DNA of 60,636 nucleotides, taken from the NCBI GenBank assembly GCA_937967795.1, contig CALBSK010000017.1, positions 1-60,636 on the forward strand. Direction: 5' to 3'. The stretch is from an uncultured Alphaproteobacteria bacterium (GTDB lineage: Bacteria > Pseudomonadota > Alphaproteobacteria > UBA9655). Below are positions 17,540 to 26,436 of this stretch, piece by piece (the stretch's first letter is position 1; the number at the start of each line of letters is the position of its first letter). The notes beneath the pieces were generated by a model. That model saw only the letters and a list, made by a program, of their open reading frames with translations. It had not been told where the DNA came from and did not search any database. Position numbers and translations under genes: made by a program.

Positions 17540-17701
17540 ATGGAACGGTCTCTCCATGACTTAAATTTGGATCATCTCTATGTTATTTATCCAGGGCAGC
17601 ATCAAATTCCGCCCAATAAAAAAATAACTGCAACAGGGCTCGAGATGTGGATCAAAGACAAGAAAACCTATTTAAAATGTCATGAAGGGCCCCACGTATA
17701 A
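17540..17701 (+). pseudogene. C-terminal remnant of a DUF4143-type AAA+ ATPase
   Basis: A 53-codon frame from ATG 17540 to TAA 17701 encodes LDHLYVIYPGQHQIPPNKK, ITATGLEMW and a short tail. L-x-x-L-x-V-x-Y-P-G followed by a hydrophobic strand near the end is the usual C-terminus of the COG1373/DUF4143 ATPases (AAA domain plus nuclease-like domain). Nothing upstream in frame restores the rest, so I read it as a decayed fragment. Its end overlaps the convergent barrel gene by 22 bases. Confidence 0.5.
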
Positions 17702-18417
17702 TCCAGACCTATATACCCCATCAGTGTTTTGGCGCCAGCGATATTGTGGGCCGCGCTGAAAAGCAACGCAAGGTTCTTCGTAAAATTGTAATTCCCCCCA
17801 AAGGTAAAAATGAGGGTTGAACCATAGCGAGAGAGGGAGGCACCTTGGCCATAAAATTCTCCGCCTAACGTTAGGCTCTCCGTTAGGTCCTTTTGGAAAA
17901 GAATTCCTCCAAAAGCGTAACTGAATGTATGAGGAGCTTGACTAAACGTATAGCCTCCACCTCCTGAAATTTTCCACGACCCTACACTTTTAAGAAACCA
18001 GAGAGGAGCTGACTCGGTGGGGCCTCCTAACCCTGTGCCAAGATCTGCATCCCCTGAGGGAAGGGTGACCTTAGGATAAAAAGCCATTTGGGGGAGAATG
18101 TTTGTTTCTTCTACAAACCTATATTTAGCGCCCACTTCAAGGTCACCGTATCCATATTGGGCTGATCCTTGGCGAGGAATAGAAACCACAGGAGAAATAA
18201 TCAAATGACCCTGAAGTTCAGGGAAGACGCCAACGTTCATTTCAGCCGCGGGGGTTTCAATGAGACTGCCAATATTGATTTTTGTTAAAAAAGAGTAAGG
18301 AATCATTTCGACATGTCCATACTCTATAGGAATGGTGTCTTCGGTCATAAATGGTCCCGCGTGTGCTACCCAGGGAAAACATAAGCTCGATAGAGACCTT
18401 ATTAAAAATTTTTTCAT
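17680..18417 (-). CDS. Outer-membrane beta-barrel protein (MetA/transporter-like)
   Basis: 245 residues. Signal peptide 1-20 (ending WVAHA, cut before GPFMTED). The rest alternates polar and hydrophobic residues with many aromatic and glycine positions, typical of antiparallel beta strands. Motifs YGYGDLEVGAKYRF, FYPKVTLPSGD and the C-terminal GYIGLDYTWGPS resemble the Phenol_MetA_deg group of porin-like barrels. A paralogue with the same motifs lies at 32702-33451. Monocistronic; no substrate can be inferred. Confidence 0.8.
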   Translation of the reverse strand: MKKFLIRSLSSLCFPWVAHAGPFMTEDTIPIEYGHVEMIPYSFLTKINIGSLIETPAAEMNVGVFPELQGHLIISPVVSIPRQGSAQYGYGDLEVGAKYRFVEETNILPQMAFYPKVTLPSGDADLGTGLGGPTESAPLWFLKSVGSWKISGGGGYTFSQAPHTFSYAFGGILFQKDLTESLTLGGEFYGQGASLSRYGSTLIFTFGGNYNFTKNLALLFSAAHNIAGAKTLMGYIGLDYTWGPS

Positions 18418-18567
18418 CTCTCAGTTTTATATGCTTTTTTTGGTGATTCGTATGCCTCTCAAAGCAATTATATCATTTATCTTGAATCCATAAAATGGCT
18501 TCCATTAATGTCTCTTTACCAGAGAGGCATCTTAAATTAATGTAAAAAGCGGAAAAGGAGTGGAAAG

Positions 18568-19227
18568 ATGTCTGATTTTTTTCGAGAACTCGAAGAGGAT
18601 ATTCGTGAAGAGCGAATCTTTAATTTGTGGAACAAATATGGAAACTACCTTATTGGGCTCGCTTTAGCGATCGTGATGGGAACGGCAGGATATACTCTTT
18701 GGAAATATTTCAAACATAGAAGCCAGCTTCATGCCCATCTTTCTTTTTCTGGTGCTATAGAGCTTATTAAGGAAGGACGAAAAGATGATGCGCTTAAAGC
18801 CTTTCAAAGTATAGCAAAAGAAGGGGGGGGATATGGAAAGCTCGCTCAGCTGTATGAAGCGGCTCTTGGGCCTACTTCAGAAACCCTTTATACCACCATA
18901 TCTAAAGAAAATGCGTCAGATCCGGCTTTAGGAAATTTACCTAAAATCTTGATCGCCTCTCACAATCTTGATAACTCTGAAGCTTTAACTTCTCTTGAAT
19001 CTTTAACCGCCCCTAATAATGCGTGGGCTCCCCTTTCACGAGAGATTTTGGCGCTAGCGGATTTAAAAAAAGGGGACGATGTGAAAGCCGCCACTCAGTA
19101 TATAAAAATTTTGAAAGAACCCTATAGTACATCTCAGGAGCAATGGCGGGCAAGTCTCATGCTTTCTCAAATTGACGTTCCTTCTTCCTTAGTGGAAGAA
19201 GAGGTGGAAGATGAAGGCCAGCCATGA
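18568..19227 (+). CDS. YfgM-like membrane-anchored TPR protein
   Basis: 219 residues. Cytoplasmic N-terminus (SDFFRELEEDIREERIFNLWNKYGNYLI), one transmembrane helix at about 26-46, then helical repeats as in the tetratricopeptide YfgM family. YfgM interacts with the Sec translocon and periplasmic chaperones. The order yfgM-like, bamB, der is conserved in many proteobacteria. Its stop overlaps the bamB start by 4 bases (ATGA), implying coupled translation. Confidence 0.88.
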   Translation: MSDFFRELEEDIREERIFNLWNKYGNYLIGLALAIVMGTAGYTLWKYFKHRSQLHAHLSFSGAIELIKEGRKDDALKAFQSIAKEGGGYGKLAQLYEAALGPTSETLYTTISKENASDPALGNLPKILIASHNLDNSEALTSLESLTAPNNAWAPLSREILALADLKKGDDVKAATQYIKILKEPYSTSQEQWRASLMLSQIDVPSSLVEEEVEDEGQP

Positions 19228-20510
19228 AGAAAAAGTGGATAGGGGGGCTTATACCGTTTGCACTTGTTGCCTGTGATTCCAAAAAAATACCCATTACGGG
19301 AACCCGCATACCTGTGGTGAATTATGAAAACTCTGTAAAAGTTGATGAGGAGGTGAAAGATAAAAACATCGTTCTTCCTCTTTCTGAGAGTGGGCGAGAT
19401 TGGCCACAAGTAGGGGCGGGGTCTGAACATCTCATGCCACATTTCTCCTTGAGGGATACATTTGAACCACTATGGGAAGTTTCCATAGGATCAGGAAATG
19501 GGATAGGGCGTTTTTTGTCTTCACCCATTGTCAGTGAAGGGACGGTTTATGCGCTCGATACCTATGGGCGTGTGACGGCCCTTGAGTCGTCAACAGGCGA
19601 ATTCCTCTGGACAACTGATATTTCGCCGTTGGGGAAGGAAGCTCCCCTTATTGGGGGGGGGCTTGCTTTTGGAGCAGGAAAAATTTTTGCAACTTCGCCC
19701 CATGCTGAGGTGTTAGCCCTTGACGCTAAAACGGGAAAAATTCTTTGGCGTTTTGCGACTCAAAGCCCTGTACGCGCTGCTCCTACTTTTGCGGAGGGGC
19801 GCCTCTATGTTTTGACAATTAGCAACCAATTAGAAGTGTTGGATGTAGAAAAAGGTACCCGCTTATGGGAGCACGCAGGTATCACGGAATATGCGGGCCT
19901 TTTAGGAACAGCTAGTCCCGCTGTTTCAAAAGGGGTTGTTGTTGTCACCTATTCTTCGGGTGAAATTTTTGCTCTTAAGGCTGAAAATGGGCATCAACTC
20001 TGGACTGAAACCTTAAGTTCTACCCGGAGACCGGATTCTCTTTCTTCTCTTTCTCACATTCGGGCTTTGCCTGTCATTGAGGAAAATAAAGTGATTGTTA
20101 TTGGTCATAATCAAAAAATGGCTGCTTATGATGTACGTAGAGGAGAAAGGTTGTGGGAGAGGAGTATCGGGGGCACGCGTACCCCTGCTGTTGTGGGTGG
20201 GTTCATCTTTATGGTCAATTCTCACAATGAGCTTTTATGTGTAACAAGTGATTATGGTCAGGTTATATGGGTAAGAAAACTCGATTTTGATTCTGACCAT
20301 CCTCACAAAATTATTTGGGAAGGTCCTCTTGTTGCGGGGAATAAACTTTATTTGGTAAATACAAGAGGCAATTTAGTGATTCTTGATCCAATAAATGGAA
20401 AAATCCTTTCTGAACGCCAATTAGGAGCGTCTCTCTCAGTACCGCCTTTGGTGGCTCAGGAAATTCTCTACATTCTTACGGACAGTGGGGATTTAATAGC
20501 GTTTAAGTAG
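19224..20510 (+). CDS. bamB: Outer-membrane assembly lipoprotein BamB
   Basis: 428 residues. Lipoprotein signal with lipobox LVAC (Cys17). The remainder is an eight-bladed PQQ-like propeller, visible as repeated VYALDTYGRVTALESSTGEFLW, VLALDAKTGKILWRF, LEVLDVEKGTRLWEH and IFALKAENGHQLW. BamB is a scaffold of the BAM complex that inserts outer-membrane barrels. Overlaps the upstream yfgM-like gene by 4 bases and precedes der. Confidence 0.94.
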   Translation: MKKKWIGGLIPFALVACDSKKIPITGTRIPVVNYENSVKVDEEVKDKNIVLPLSESGRDWPQVGAGSEHLMPHFSLRDTFEPLWEVSIGSGNGIGRFLSSPIVSEGTVYALDTYGRVTALESSTGEFLWTTDISPLGKEAPLIGGGLAFGAGKIFATSPHAEVLALDAKTGKILWRFATQSPVRAAPTFAEGRLYVLTISNQLEVLDVEKGTRLWEHAGITEYAGLLGTASPAVSKGVVVVTYSSGEIFALKAENGHQLWTETLSSTRRPDSLSSLSHIRALPVIEENKVIVIGHNQKMAAYDVRRGERLWERSIGGTRTPAVVGGFIFMVNSHNELLCVTSDYGQVIWVRKLDFDSDHPHKIIWEGPLVAGNKLYLVNTRGNLVILDPINGKILSERQLGASLSVPPLVAQEILYILTDSGDLIAFK

Positions 20511-20583
20511 CTTTCTGGATTGATTGCGTCGAGGTAAGAACCGTTCAGACTTATCTATTTTTAATTCATAACTGGTATTTTAA

Positions 20584-21975
20584 ATGATTCTCTCTGAAAC
20601 CTTTTGTCGAAAATACGGCGTGAAAGTAGCGATTGTAGGGCGCCCTAATGTTGGAAAATCGACTCTTTTTAATCGTTTATGTGGCAAACGGATGGCTATT
20701 GTTCATGACATTCCGGGGGTTACGCGTGATCGTAAGGAAGCTTTTGGCCAATTGGGAGATATTCCCCTCAAACTGATTGATACGGCTGGTCTGGAAGATA
20801 AGAGTGCTGATCCTTTGATGGGAGGGATGAAGGCTCAAGTTTTGGCTGCTCTTCATGAAGCCGATGTCATTTTATTTATGATTGATGGGCGAGAAGGGGT
20901 TACACCATTGGATGAAACGTTTGCTAACCTCTTAAGAAAAGCTGAGAAACCCGTCCTTCTTCTTGCAAATAAATGTGAAGGAAAGGGGGGAGCGCTAGGC
21001 ATTGCTGAAGCTTGGGGGCTAGGATTTAATGAGCCTTTTCCTCTTTCTGCAGAACATGGGCAGGGTCTTGATTCTCTTTATGAAGCGCTTCTCCCCTTTT
21101 ACAAAGGTCCCCTCACAGAAGAGGAGGGAGAAACTGAAGAGGCACCTCTCCAACTCGTCATTGTGGGGCGTCCCAATGTGGGAAAATCAACTCTTCTTAA
21201 TCAATTGGTTGGTTACGAGCGGGTCTTAACAGGTGCTGAGGCGGGCGTAACCCGGGATGCGATTGCTATTGAGTGGGAATATAAGGGGCAACCTTTACGT
21301 CTGATTGATACAGCAGGTCTCCGAAGGCGTTCAAAAGTCACGGAAAAGCTGGAGTGGTTGTCGGTTTCTGAAAGTCTTTCAGCGGTACAGTATGCCCAAG
21401 TCGTTATTCTCGTGATCGATGCAACTCAACCTTTTGAAAAGCAAGATTTTCACATCGCGTCTCAAGTTATTGAAGAGGGGCGTTGTCTGATTCTTGCTCT
21501 TAATAAATGGGATTTGATTTCTGAGAAGCAAGATCTTTTGAAAGAGTTGCAAGAGAGATTAACGACAGCTCTCCCTCAGGTTCGGGGAATTCCTCTTGTG
21601 CCGCTTTCAGCGCTCACGGGTAAAAATAAAGAAAAACTTTTAGAGGCTGTTTTAGCTATTTATGAAATTTGGAATCAAAGAATTTCTACATCCCGGCTGA
21701 ACCGTTGGCTGGAAGGGCTTGTGGCTCATCACCCCCCCCCTCTTGTGGCGGGGCGCCGCATCAAAATAAAATATTTGACCCAGATTAAAACTCGTCCTCC
21801 TACGTTTGTCCTTTTTTGCAGTAAATCATCGGAACTTCCTGATTTCTACATGAAGTATGTTATCAATGGGATGCGCGAAGCTTTTAATCTTGAAGGTGTT
21901 CCCATCCGCCTATTTGTAAGGTCAGGTAAAAATCCTTATGCGGATAAAAAAAACCAAAAAAGATCTTTAGGGTGA
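20584..21975 (+). CDS. der: Ribosome-assembly GTPase Der (EngA)
   Basis: 463 residues. Two tandem GTPase domains, each with a P-loop GRPNVGKST (19-27 and near 198-206), DTAGL switch II motifs, and guanine-specific NKCE and NKWD, followed by the KH-like C-terminal domain. Needed for 50S subunit maturation. A GTG at 20620 is an alternative start closer to the usual family N-terminus. The 3' end is odd: the last 47 bases of family-like sequence (21901-21947, PIRLFVRSGKNPYADK) recur at 22667-22713 where a stop follows at once, while this copy runs on for eight extra residues (KNQKRSLG). Confidence 0.96.
   Translation: MILSETFCRKYGVKVAIVGRPNVGKSTLFNRLCGKRMAIVHDIPGVTRDRKEAFGQLGDIPLKLIDTAGLEDKSADPLMGGMKAQVLAALHEADVILFMIDGREGVTPLDETFANLLRKAEKPVLLLANKCEGKGGALGIAEAWGLGFNEPFPLSAEHGQGLDSLYEALLPFYKGPLTEEEGETEEAPLQLVIVGRPNVGKSTLLNQLVGYERVLTGAEAGVTRDAIAIEWEYKGQPLRLIDTAGLRRRSKVTEKLEWLSVSESLSAVQYAQVVILVIDATQPFEKQDFHIASQVIEEGRCLILALNKWDLISEKQDLLKELQERLTTALPQVRGIPLVPLSALTGKNKEKLLEAVLAIYEIWNQRISTSRLNRWLEGLVAHHPPPLVAGRRIKIKYLTQIKTRPPTFVLFCSKSSELPDFYMKYVINGMREAFNLEGVPIRLFVRSGKNPYADKKNQKRSLG
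21901..21947 (+). repeat. Left 47-bp direct repeat (der 3' end)
   Basis: Matches 22667-22713 in 44 of 47 positions; the three differences are clustered and all are transitions. It lies inside der and forms the left boundary of the toxin-antitoxin cassette, as an attachment-site-like repeat would. Confidence 0.9.
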
Positions 21976-22054
21976 GTGGGGAATAGTATAAATCCCATTT
22001 ACCTAATTTCCCACTTATGCTATTCTTTAATAAGATTGATGAAGGTAGGTAATT

Positions 22055-22333
22055 ATGCGTAGTTTGCATACAAAAGAAAAGCTCTTGCGACCTGATGCCA
22101 AAGGAAGAATTAGCCTTGGAGAAATGGCTGAAGGAGTGAGCAGCTTTAGAGCTATATATGATAAAGATACCCATAAGATCATCTTAGAGCCGTATGCTGA
22201 AATCCCCTTTCATGAAAAGTGGCTTTTTGAAAATGAAGAGGCTTTAAGGCGTGTCAAGAAAGGATTGCATGAGTCGTCCAAAGGGCAGTTAAAAGACAGG
22301 GGCAGCTTTTCCCAATATATTAAAGAAGAATAA
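22055..22333 (+). CDS. Putative type II antitoxin
   Basis: 92 residues. RPDAKGRISLGEMAEGVSSF near the N-terminus resembles an AbrB/SpoVT-like DNA-binding element, followed by KIILEPYAEIPFHEKWLFENEEAL and the tail RGSFSQYI that are typical of small antitoxins paired with RelE/ParE-like toxins. The toxin begins 7 bases after its stop. Expected to bind both its own promoter and the toxin. Located in the segment bracketed by the 47-bp der repeats, suggesting arrival by insertion. Confidence 0.72.
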   Translation: MRSLHTKEKLLRPDAKGRISLGEMAEGVSSFRAIYDKDTHKIILEPYAEIPFHEKWLFENEEALRRVKKGLHESSKGQLKDRGSFSQYIKEE

Positions 22334-22340
22334 AACATAG

Positions 22341-22637
22341 ATGAAATTTAAGCTTAGGTTTACGGAAGAAGCGGCGATAGATTTGGACGAACTAGAAGAA
22401 AATCCAAGTTTTCAAAAACGACTTAAAGCTGTAAGAAAAGCTCTGGGGTTCTTAGAAGAGAATCCTAAACATCCAAGCTTAAATACACATAAATATGTAT
22501 CCTTGACAAGAGAATTTGGGATAGAAGTATTTGAAGCCTACGCAGAAAACAAGACGCCTCAAGCCTATAGAATATTTTGGCATTATGGCCCTGAAAAAGG
22601 TATGATAACAGTCATTGCAATTACACCCCATCCTTAA
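22341..22637 (+). CDS. Putative type II toxin, RelE/ParE-like
   Basis: 98 residues: FKLRFTEEAAIDLDEL, a helical FQKRLKAVRKALGFLEENP, then strands FEAYAENKTPQAYRIFWHYG and GMITVIAITPHP. The helix-helix-sheet order and the A-Y-R-I-F-W then I-x-V-I-x-I-x-P-H-P ending fit the RelE/ParE fold. Target (ribosome-bound mRNA or gyrase) cannot be told. Directly follows the antitoxin, as in normal modules. Confidence 0.72.
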   Translation: MKFKLRFTEEAAIDLDELEENPSFQKRLKAVRKALGFLEENPKHPSLNTHKYVSLTREFGIEVFEAYAENKTPQAYRIFWHYGPEKGMITVIAITPHP

Positions 22638-22666
22638 TGATGAGAAGCAGCCGATATTACATTGAG

Positions 22667-22713
22667 CCCATCCGCCTATTTGTAAGGTCGAGCAAAAATC
22701 CTTATGCGGATAA
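22667..22713 (+). repeat. Right 47-bp direct repeat (second copy of the der 3' end)
   Basis: Encodes PIRLFVRSSKNPYADK and is followed in frame by a TAA. Compared with the left copy it reads Ser-Ser-Lys instead of Ser-Gly-Lys, closer to what I expect for Der, so it may be the original end of the gene, displaced by the inserted cassette. Confidence 0.9.
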
Positions 22714-22758
22714 GTAAAAATTTGGTAGGTTAATCAGAAAAAGCAAGAGGAGCTGAGC

Positions 22759-25425
22759 ATGTCCTATCATCTTCAAACGCGCAAGATGCTTAACGTTGAA
22801 GGCAAGGAATATACCTATTATTCGCTTGAAGAGGCTTCAAACCATCTTGGAGATATTTCTTGCCTTCCTTATTCTCTGAAGATCCTTCTTGAAAATATGC
22901 TTCGCCTCCAAGATGAAATTTCAGTAAAAGCCAAAGACATTGAAGCGGTAGCCGGATGGGTGAAAACACGAACTTCAGAACAGGAGATTTCTTTCACACC
23001 GACACGTGTTTTGATGCAAGATTTTACGGGTGTTCCAGCGGTTGTAGATTTGGCAGCTATGCGGGCGGCTATTGAGAAGATGGGAGGAGATCCAAGTATT
23101 ATTAATCCCTTGGCTCCTGTCGATCTTATCATCGATCATTCGGTCATTGTGGACCGATTTGGGACGTCCGATGCATACAAATTTAATGTTCATCGGGAAG
23201 TTGAGCGAAATTACGAACGATATGCTTTTTTAAAGTGGGGACAAAAGGCTTTTCATAATTTTCGGGTGGTCCCTCCAGGGACAGGAATTTGCCATCAAGT
23301 CAATCTTGAATATCTGGGGCAAGTTGTTTGGTCGAGTCAGCGTGAAGGGCGGCTTGAGGCTTATCCGGATACCCTTGTGGGGACGGATAGCCATACAACG
23401 ATGATTAATGGTCTTGGGGTTCTCGGTTGGGGAGTTGGAGGAATCGAAGCCGAGGCTGCTATGCTCGGAGAGCCCTTTTCTATGGTCATTCCCGATGTGG
23501 TTGGCTTTCGCCTCGAAGGTCAACTCAAAGAAGGAACAACGGCAACCGATCTTGTTTTAACGATTACGCAAATGCTTCGCGCGAAAGGCGTTGTTAATAA
23601 ATTTGTTGAGTTTTATGGGCCCGGTCTTGCTCATTTGACAATTGCCGATCGGGCGACCATTGGAAATATGTCTCCCGAATATGGGGCTACCTGCGGAATT
23701 TTCCCCATCGATGAAGAAACACTCTCTTATCTTAAATTTACGGGAAGGGATCCCCATCGAATTAAACTGGTTGAAGCTTATGCAAAAGCTCAAGGGTTGT
23801 GGCATGGAAAAGAACCCGTGTTTACGGAGACTTTAATTTTGAACCTTCAGGATGTTGAACCCACTCTTGCAGGCCCCAAACGGCCTCAAGATAAAATTCT
23901 TTTAAAAAATTCAGTGAGTTCCGCTGAATCAACGTTGGCTCTGGAAGAGAAAGAAAGCGGAAGAGCAATCCGCGTTTCTGTTGAAAACGAGTCTTATTCT
24001 TTGAGCCATGGGGACGTCGTGATCGCTGCGATTACAAGTTGTACGAACACTTCAAATCCGATGGTGATGGTAAGCGCTGGATTACTTGCTCGAAAGGCTC
24101 GGCAAAAGGGACTAAAATCAAAGCCGTGGGTTAAAACGTCTTTAGCGCCTGGCAGTCAGGTTGTGAGCGATTATTATGAAAAATCGGGACTTCAAAGAGA
24201 TTTAGATGCTTTGGGTTTTGAGTTGGTTGGATATGGGTGCACCACATGTATTGGTAATTCGGGACCTCTGTCTGATCCTATTGCAAAAACAATTGATGAC
24301 CATGATTTGTCAGTGGCAGCGGTTCTTTCTGGGAATCGGAATTTTGAGGGGCGAATCCATCCTCAAGTTAAAATGAACTATTTAGCTTCACCCCCCCTTG
24401 TTGTAGCTTATGCCTTAGCAGGATCAATGCTCGTTGATCTTCATAACGATTCTTTAGGGCAAGATCAGGAAGGACGAGATATTTATTTACGTGATATTTG
24501 GCCTTCCCATAAAGAAATTCAAGAGATTATTCGTTCCTGTATGACGCCTGATATGTTTACCAAAAGATATGCAAACGTTTTTGAAGGGACTCAAGAATGG
24601 AAAGATATGCCTATTGAAGGAGGGCTCACCTATGCGTGGTCTCCTGAAAGTACATATGTCAAACATCCTCCCTATTTTGACAAAATGGTTAAGATACCTT
24701 CTGCTCCTAAAAACATCAAAGGAGCGCGCCCTCTTGTGATTTTAGGAGATAGTATCACCACAGATCATATATCTCCGGCAGGAAGCATTAAAAAAGATAG
24801 TCCAGCGGGTCTTTATCTTTTAGAACATCATGTAGAAGAAAATGATTTTAATTCCTATGGATCTCGCCGAGGAAATCATGAAATCATGATGCGCGGAACG
24901 TTTGCCAATATTCGTCTGCAGAATGAAATGACGCCCGGAATACGAGGAGGAATGACACGACATATGCCGAAGGGTGAGGTTCTTTCAATTTATGATGCCG
25001 CGATGCGTTATCAAGAAGAAGGTGTTCCTTTGGTCATCATCGCGGGGAAAGAATATGGGACAGGGTCCTCTCGTGATTGGGCAGCGAAAGGTCCTCGTCT
25101 TTTAGGGGTGAGAGCGGTCATTGCAGAAAGCTTTGAGCGAATCCACCGGAGTAATCTGATTGGAATAGGAATTCTTCCTCTTGTTTTTACAGAAGGGGTT
25201 ACGCGTCTCACGCTTAATTTGGAGGGATCCGAGACATTTGATATTGAAGGAATTGAAGAAGAGATCCATCCTAAAATGAAACTGACTGTTCGCATTGTTC
25301 GGAACGATGGACGAAAGGAAGCCATCCCTGTTTTATGTCGCATCGATACGGAAAATGAGGCGGCCTATTATCGGAATGGGGGAATTTTACCTTATGTGAT
25401 TCGCCAGTTGATGAAGTCTGTTTGA
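22759..25425 (+). CDS. acnA: Aconitate hydratase A
   Basis: 888 residues, usual AcnA length. The three Cys ligands of the 4Fe-4S cluster lie in TSCTNTSNP and GYGCTTCIGNSGP. Other blocks: VVPPGTGICHQVNLEYL, GTDSHTTMINGLGVLGWGVGG, and the C-terminal swivel domain with GDSITTDHISPAGSI and KEYGTGSSRDWAAKGP. Converts citrate to isocitrate in the TCA cycle. Start at ATG 22759 with AGAGGAG upstream. Confidence 0.98.
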   Translation: MSYHLQTRKMLNVEGKEYTYYSLEEASNHLGDISCLPYSLKILLENMLRLQDEISVKAKDIEAVAGWVKTRTSEQEISFTPTRVLMQDFTGVPAVVDLAAMRAAIEKMGGDPSIINPLAPVDLIIDHSVIVDRFGTSDAYKFNVHREVERNYERYAFLKWGQKAFHNFRVVPPGTGICHQVNLEYLGQVVWSSQREGRLEAYPDTLVGTDSHTTMINGLGVLGWGVGGIEAEAAMLGEPFSMVIPDVVGFRLEGQLKEGTTATDLVLTITQMLRAKGVVNKFVEFYGPGLAHLTIADRATIGNMSPEYGATCGIFPIDEETLSYLKFTGRDPHRIKLVEAYAKAQGLWHGKEPVFTETLILNLQDVEPTLAGPKRPQDKILLKNSVSSAESTLALEEKESGRAIRVSVENESYSLSHGDVVIAAITSCTNTSNPMVMVSAGLLARKARQKGLKSKPWVKTSLAPGSQVVSDYYEKSGLQRDLDALGFELVGYGCTTCIGNSGPLSDPIAKTIDDHDLSVAAVLSGNRNFEGRIHPQVKMNYLASPPLVVAYALAGSMLVDLHNDSLGQDQEGRDIYLRDIWPSHKEIQEIIRSCMTPDMFTKRYANVFEGTQEWKDMPIEGGLTYAWSPESTYVKHPPYFDKMVKIPSAPKNIKGARPLVILGDSITTDHISPAGSIKKDSPAGLYLLEHHVEENDFNSYGSRRGNHEIMMRGTFANIRLQNEMTPGIRGGMTRHMPKGEVLSIYDAAMRYQEEGVPLVIIAGKEYGTGSSRDWAAKGPRLLGVRAVIAESFERIHRSNLIGIGILPLVFTEGVTRLTLNLEGSETFDIEGIEEEIHPKMKLTVRIVRNDGRKEAIPVLCRIDTENEAAYYRNGGILPYVIRQLMKSV

Positions 25426-25450
25426 AAAAATACTAAATGAGAAAATCCGA

Positions 25451-26017
25451 ATGAAATTTTTACTCTTAATGGTTTTCGTGGTGCTTACGGGTTGTGAGAC
25501 TTTAAAGCAACCTCTGCTGACGCATCACGCTGTTATTGGGATATATCCCACCCAAATGCCTCCCCTCCCTGAGGGGGAAAGGATTGTCCTTGTGGGAGGG
25601 GTCTTTGATCTCATCCACTATGGGCATTTAAGGTTTTTAGAGGCTGCTAAAAGTCAAGGCGACTATCTTGTTGTAGCTATTGAATCAGATAGTTTTATTA
25701 AACATAGAAAACGACGGGACCCGGTTCATCTTCAACGCCAGCGGGCTGAGCTTTTGGCTCACTTGGATATGGTGGATGAGGTTGTGATGCTTCCCCCCAT
25801 GAAAGGGTATAAAGATTATGTGAATCTTGTAGAAGTGATACATCCTCAGGTCATTGCCGTGACAGAAGGAGATCCTCATCTTGCTCAAAAAGAAAAACAA
25901 GCCGCACTTGTTGGTGCCGAAATTGCACATGTGATGGGGCGAAACCGTGGCTTTTCAACCCGTGATATTTTAAGGCATATGTGTAAGAAAGAGGAGACGC
26001 CTGCTCTTAGAAAATAA
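25451..26017 (+). CDS. Nucleotidyltransferase-fold protein with an N-terminal lipobox
   Basis: 188 residues. Residues 1-15 (MKFLLLMVFVVLTGC) form a lipoprotein signal with lipobox LTGC. From about residue 43 a cytidylyltransferase-type Rossmann domain follows: VLVGGVFDLIHYGHLRFLEAAKSQGDYLVVAIESD with the HxGH motif His56-Tyr-Gly-His59, and FSTRDIL as the second nucleotide-binding motif. Relatives (RfaE2, TagD, GCT) activate sugars or alcohols with CTP/ATP in the cytoplasm. A lipidated, exported copy would be unexpected. A Met at residue 36 (25556) could give a purely cytoplasmic form, but it has no clear ribosome site. Follows acnA by 25 bases. Confidence 0.75.
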   Translation: MKFLLLMVFVVLTGCETLKQPLLTHHAVIGIYPTQMPPLPEGERIVLVGGVFDLIHYGHLRFLEAAKSQGDYLVVAIESDSFIKHRKRRDPVHLQRQRAELLAHLDMVDEVVMLPPMKGYKDYVNLVEVIHPQVIAVTEGDPHLAQKEKQAALVGAEIAHVMGRNRGFSTRDILRHMCKKEETPALRK

Positions 26018-26019
26018 GA

Positions 26020-26436
26020 TTAAGGGGAAAAGGGCGTCGGGTGATTTCTGGCGTTTTCATCAAGTCTGAGGACACGAACATACAATTCTCGACTTTCTTT
26101 TAAAAGCTCTCGCAGGCGAGGCGGAAGGTCTTTATCTCTTTCAGATGCCTTTTCAAGGCAATGTGTCCCGCGAAGCACGCGGCACTCGTCTGAGAGCATT
26201 TCCTTTCGAGGCAATTCTCCTGCCAGAACGGCTTTTTGTAAGAGAAGCCAGGCTATAATCTGAGTAAGACGGGTTGTTACCCGCATGGCTTCACAGCTGA
26301 CTTTAAAAGCATGGTCGGCATCCATGTGCTGAATCTCTAGAGGCGCTTGCCATTTAACATAATCATGGGTTGCATGGAGGAGTTTATGCGCTCCTTTAAG
26401 TCTCGAATCCATAAAAGCTGAAGGTTCAACCATCAT
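26020..26436 (-). CDS. rcdA: DUF1465 / RcdA-family protein
   Basis: 138 residues. The central block CEAMRVTTRLTQIIAWLLLQKAVLAGE matches DUF1465, the family of RcdA, the alphaproteobacterial adaptor that helps ClpXP degrade the cell-cycle regulator CtrA in Caulobacter. The protein is somewhat shorter than Caulobacter RcdA. AGAGGGG-type ribosome site before the ATG. Its first 52 codons and upstream region are duplicated at 28047-28248. It ends 2 bases from the convergent nucleotidyltransferase gene. Function in this organism is inferred by family. Confidence 0.8.
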   Translation of the reverse strand: MMVEPSAFMDSRLKGAHKLLHATHDYVKWQAPLEIQHMDADHAFKVSCEAMRVTTRLTQIIAWLLLQKAVLAGELPRKEMLSDECRVLRGTHCLEKASERDKDLPPRLRELLKESRELYVRVLRLDENARNHPTPFSP

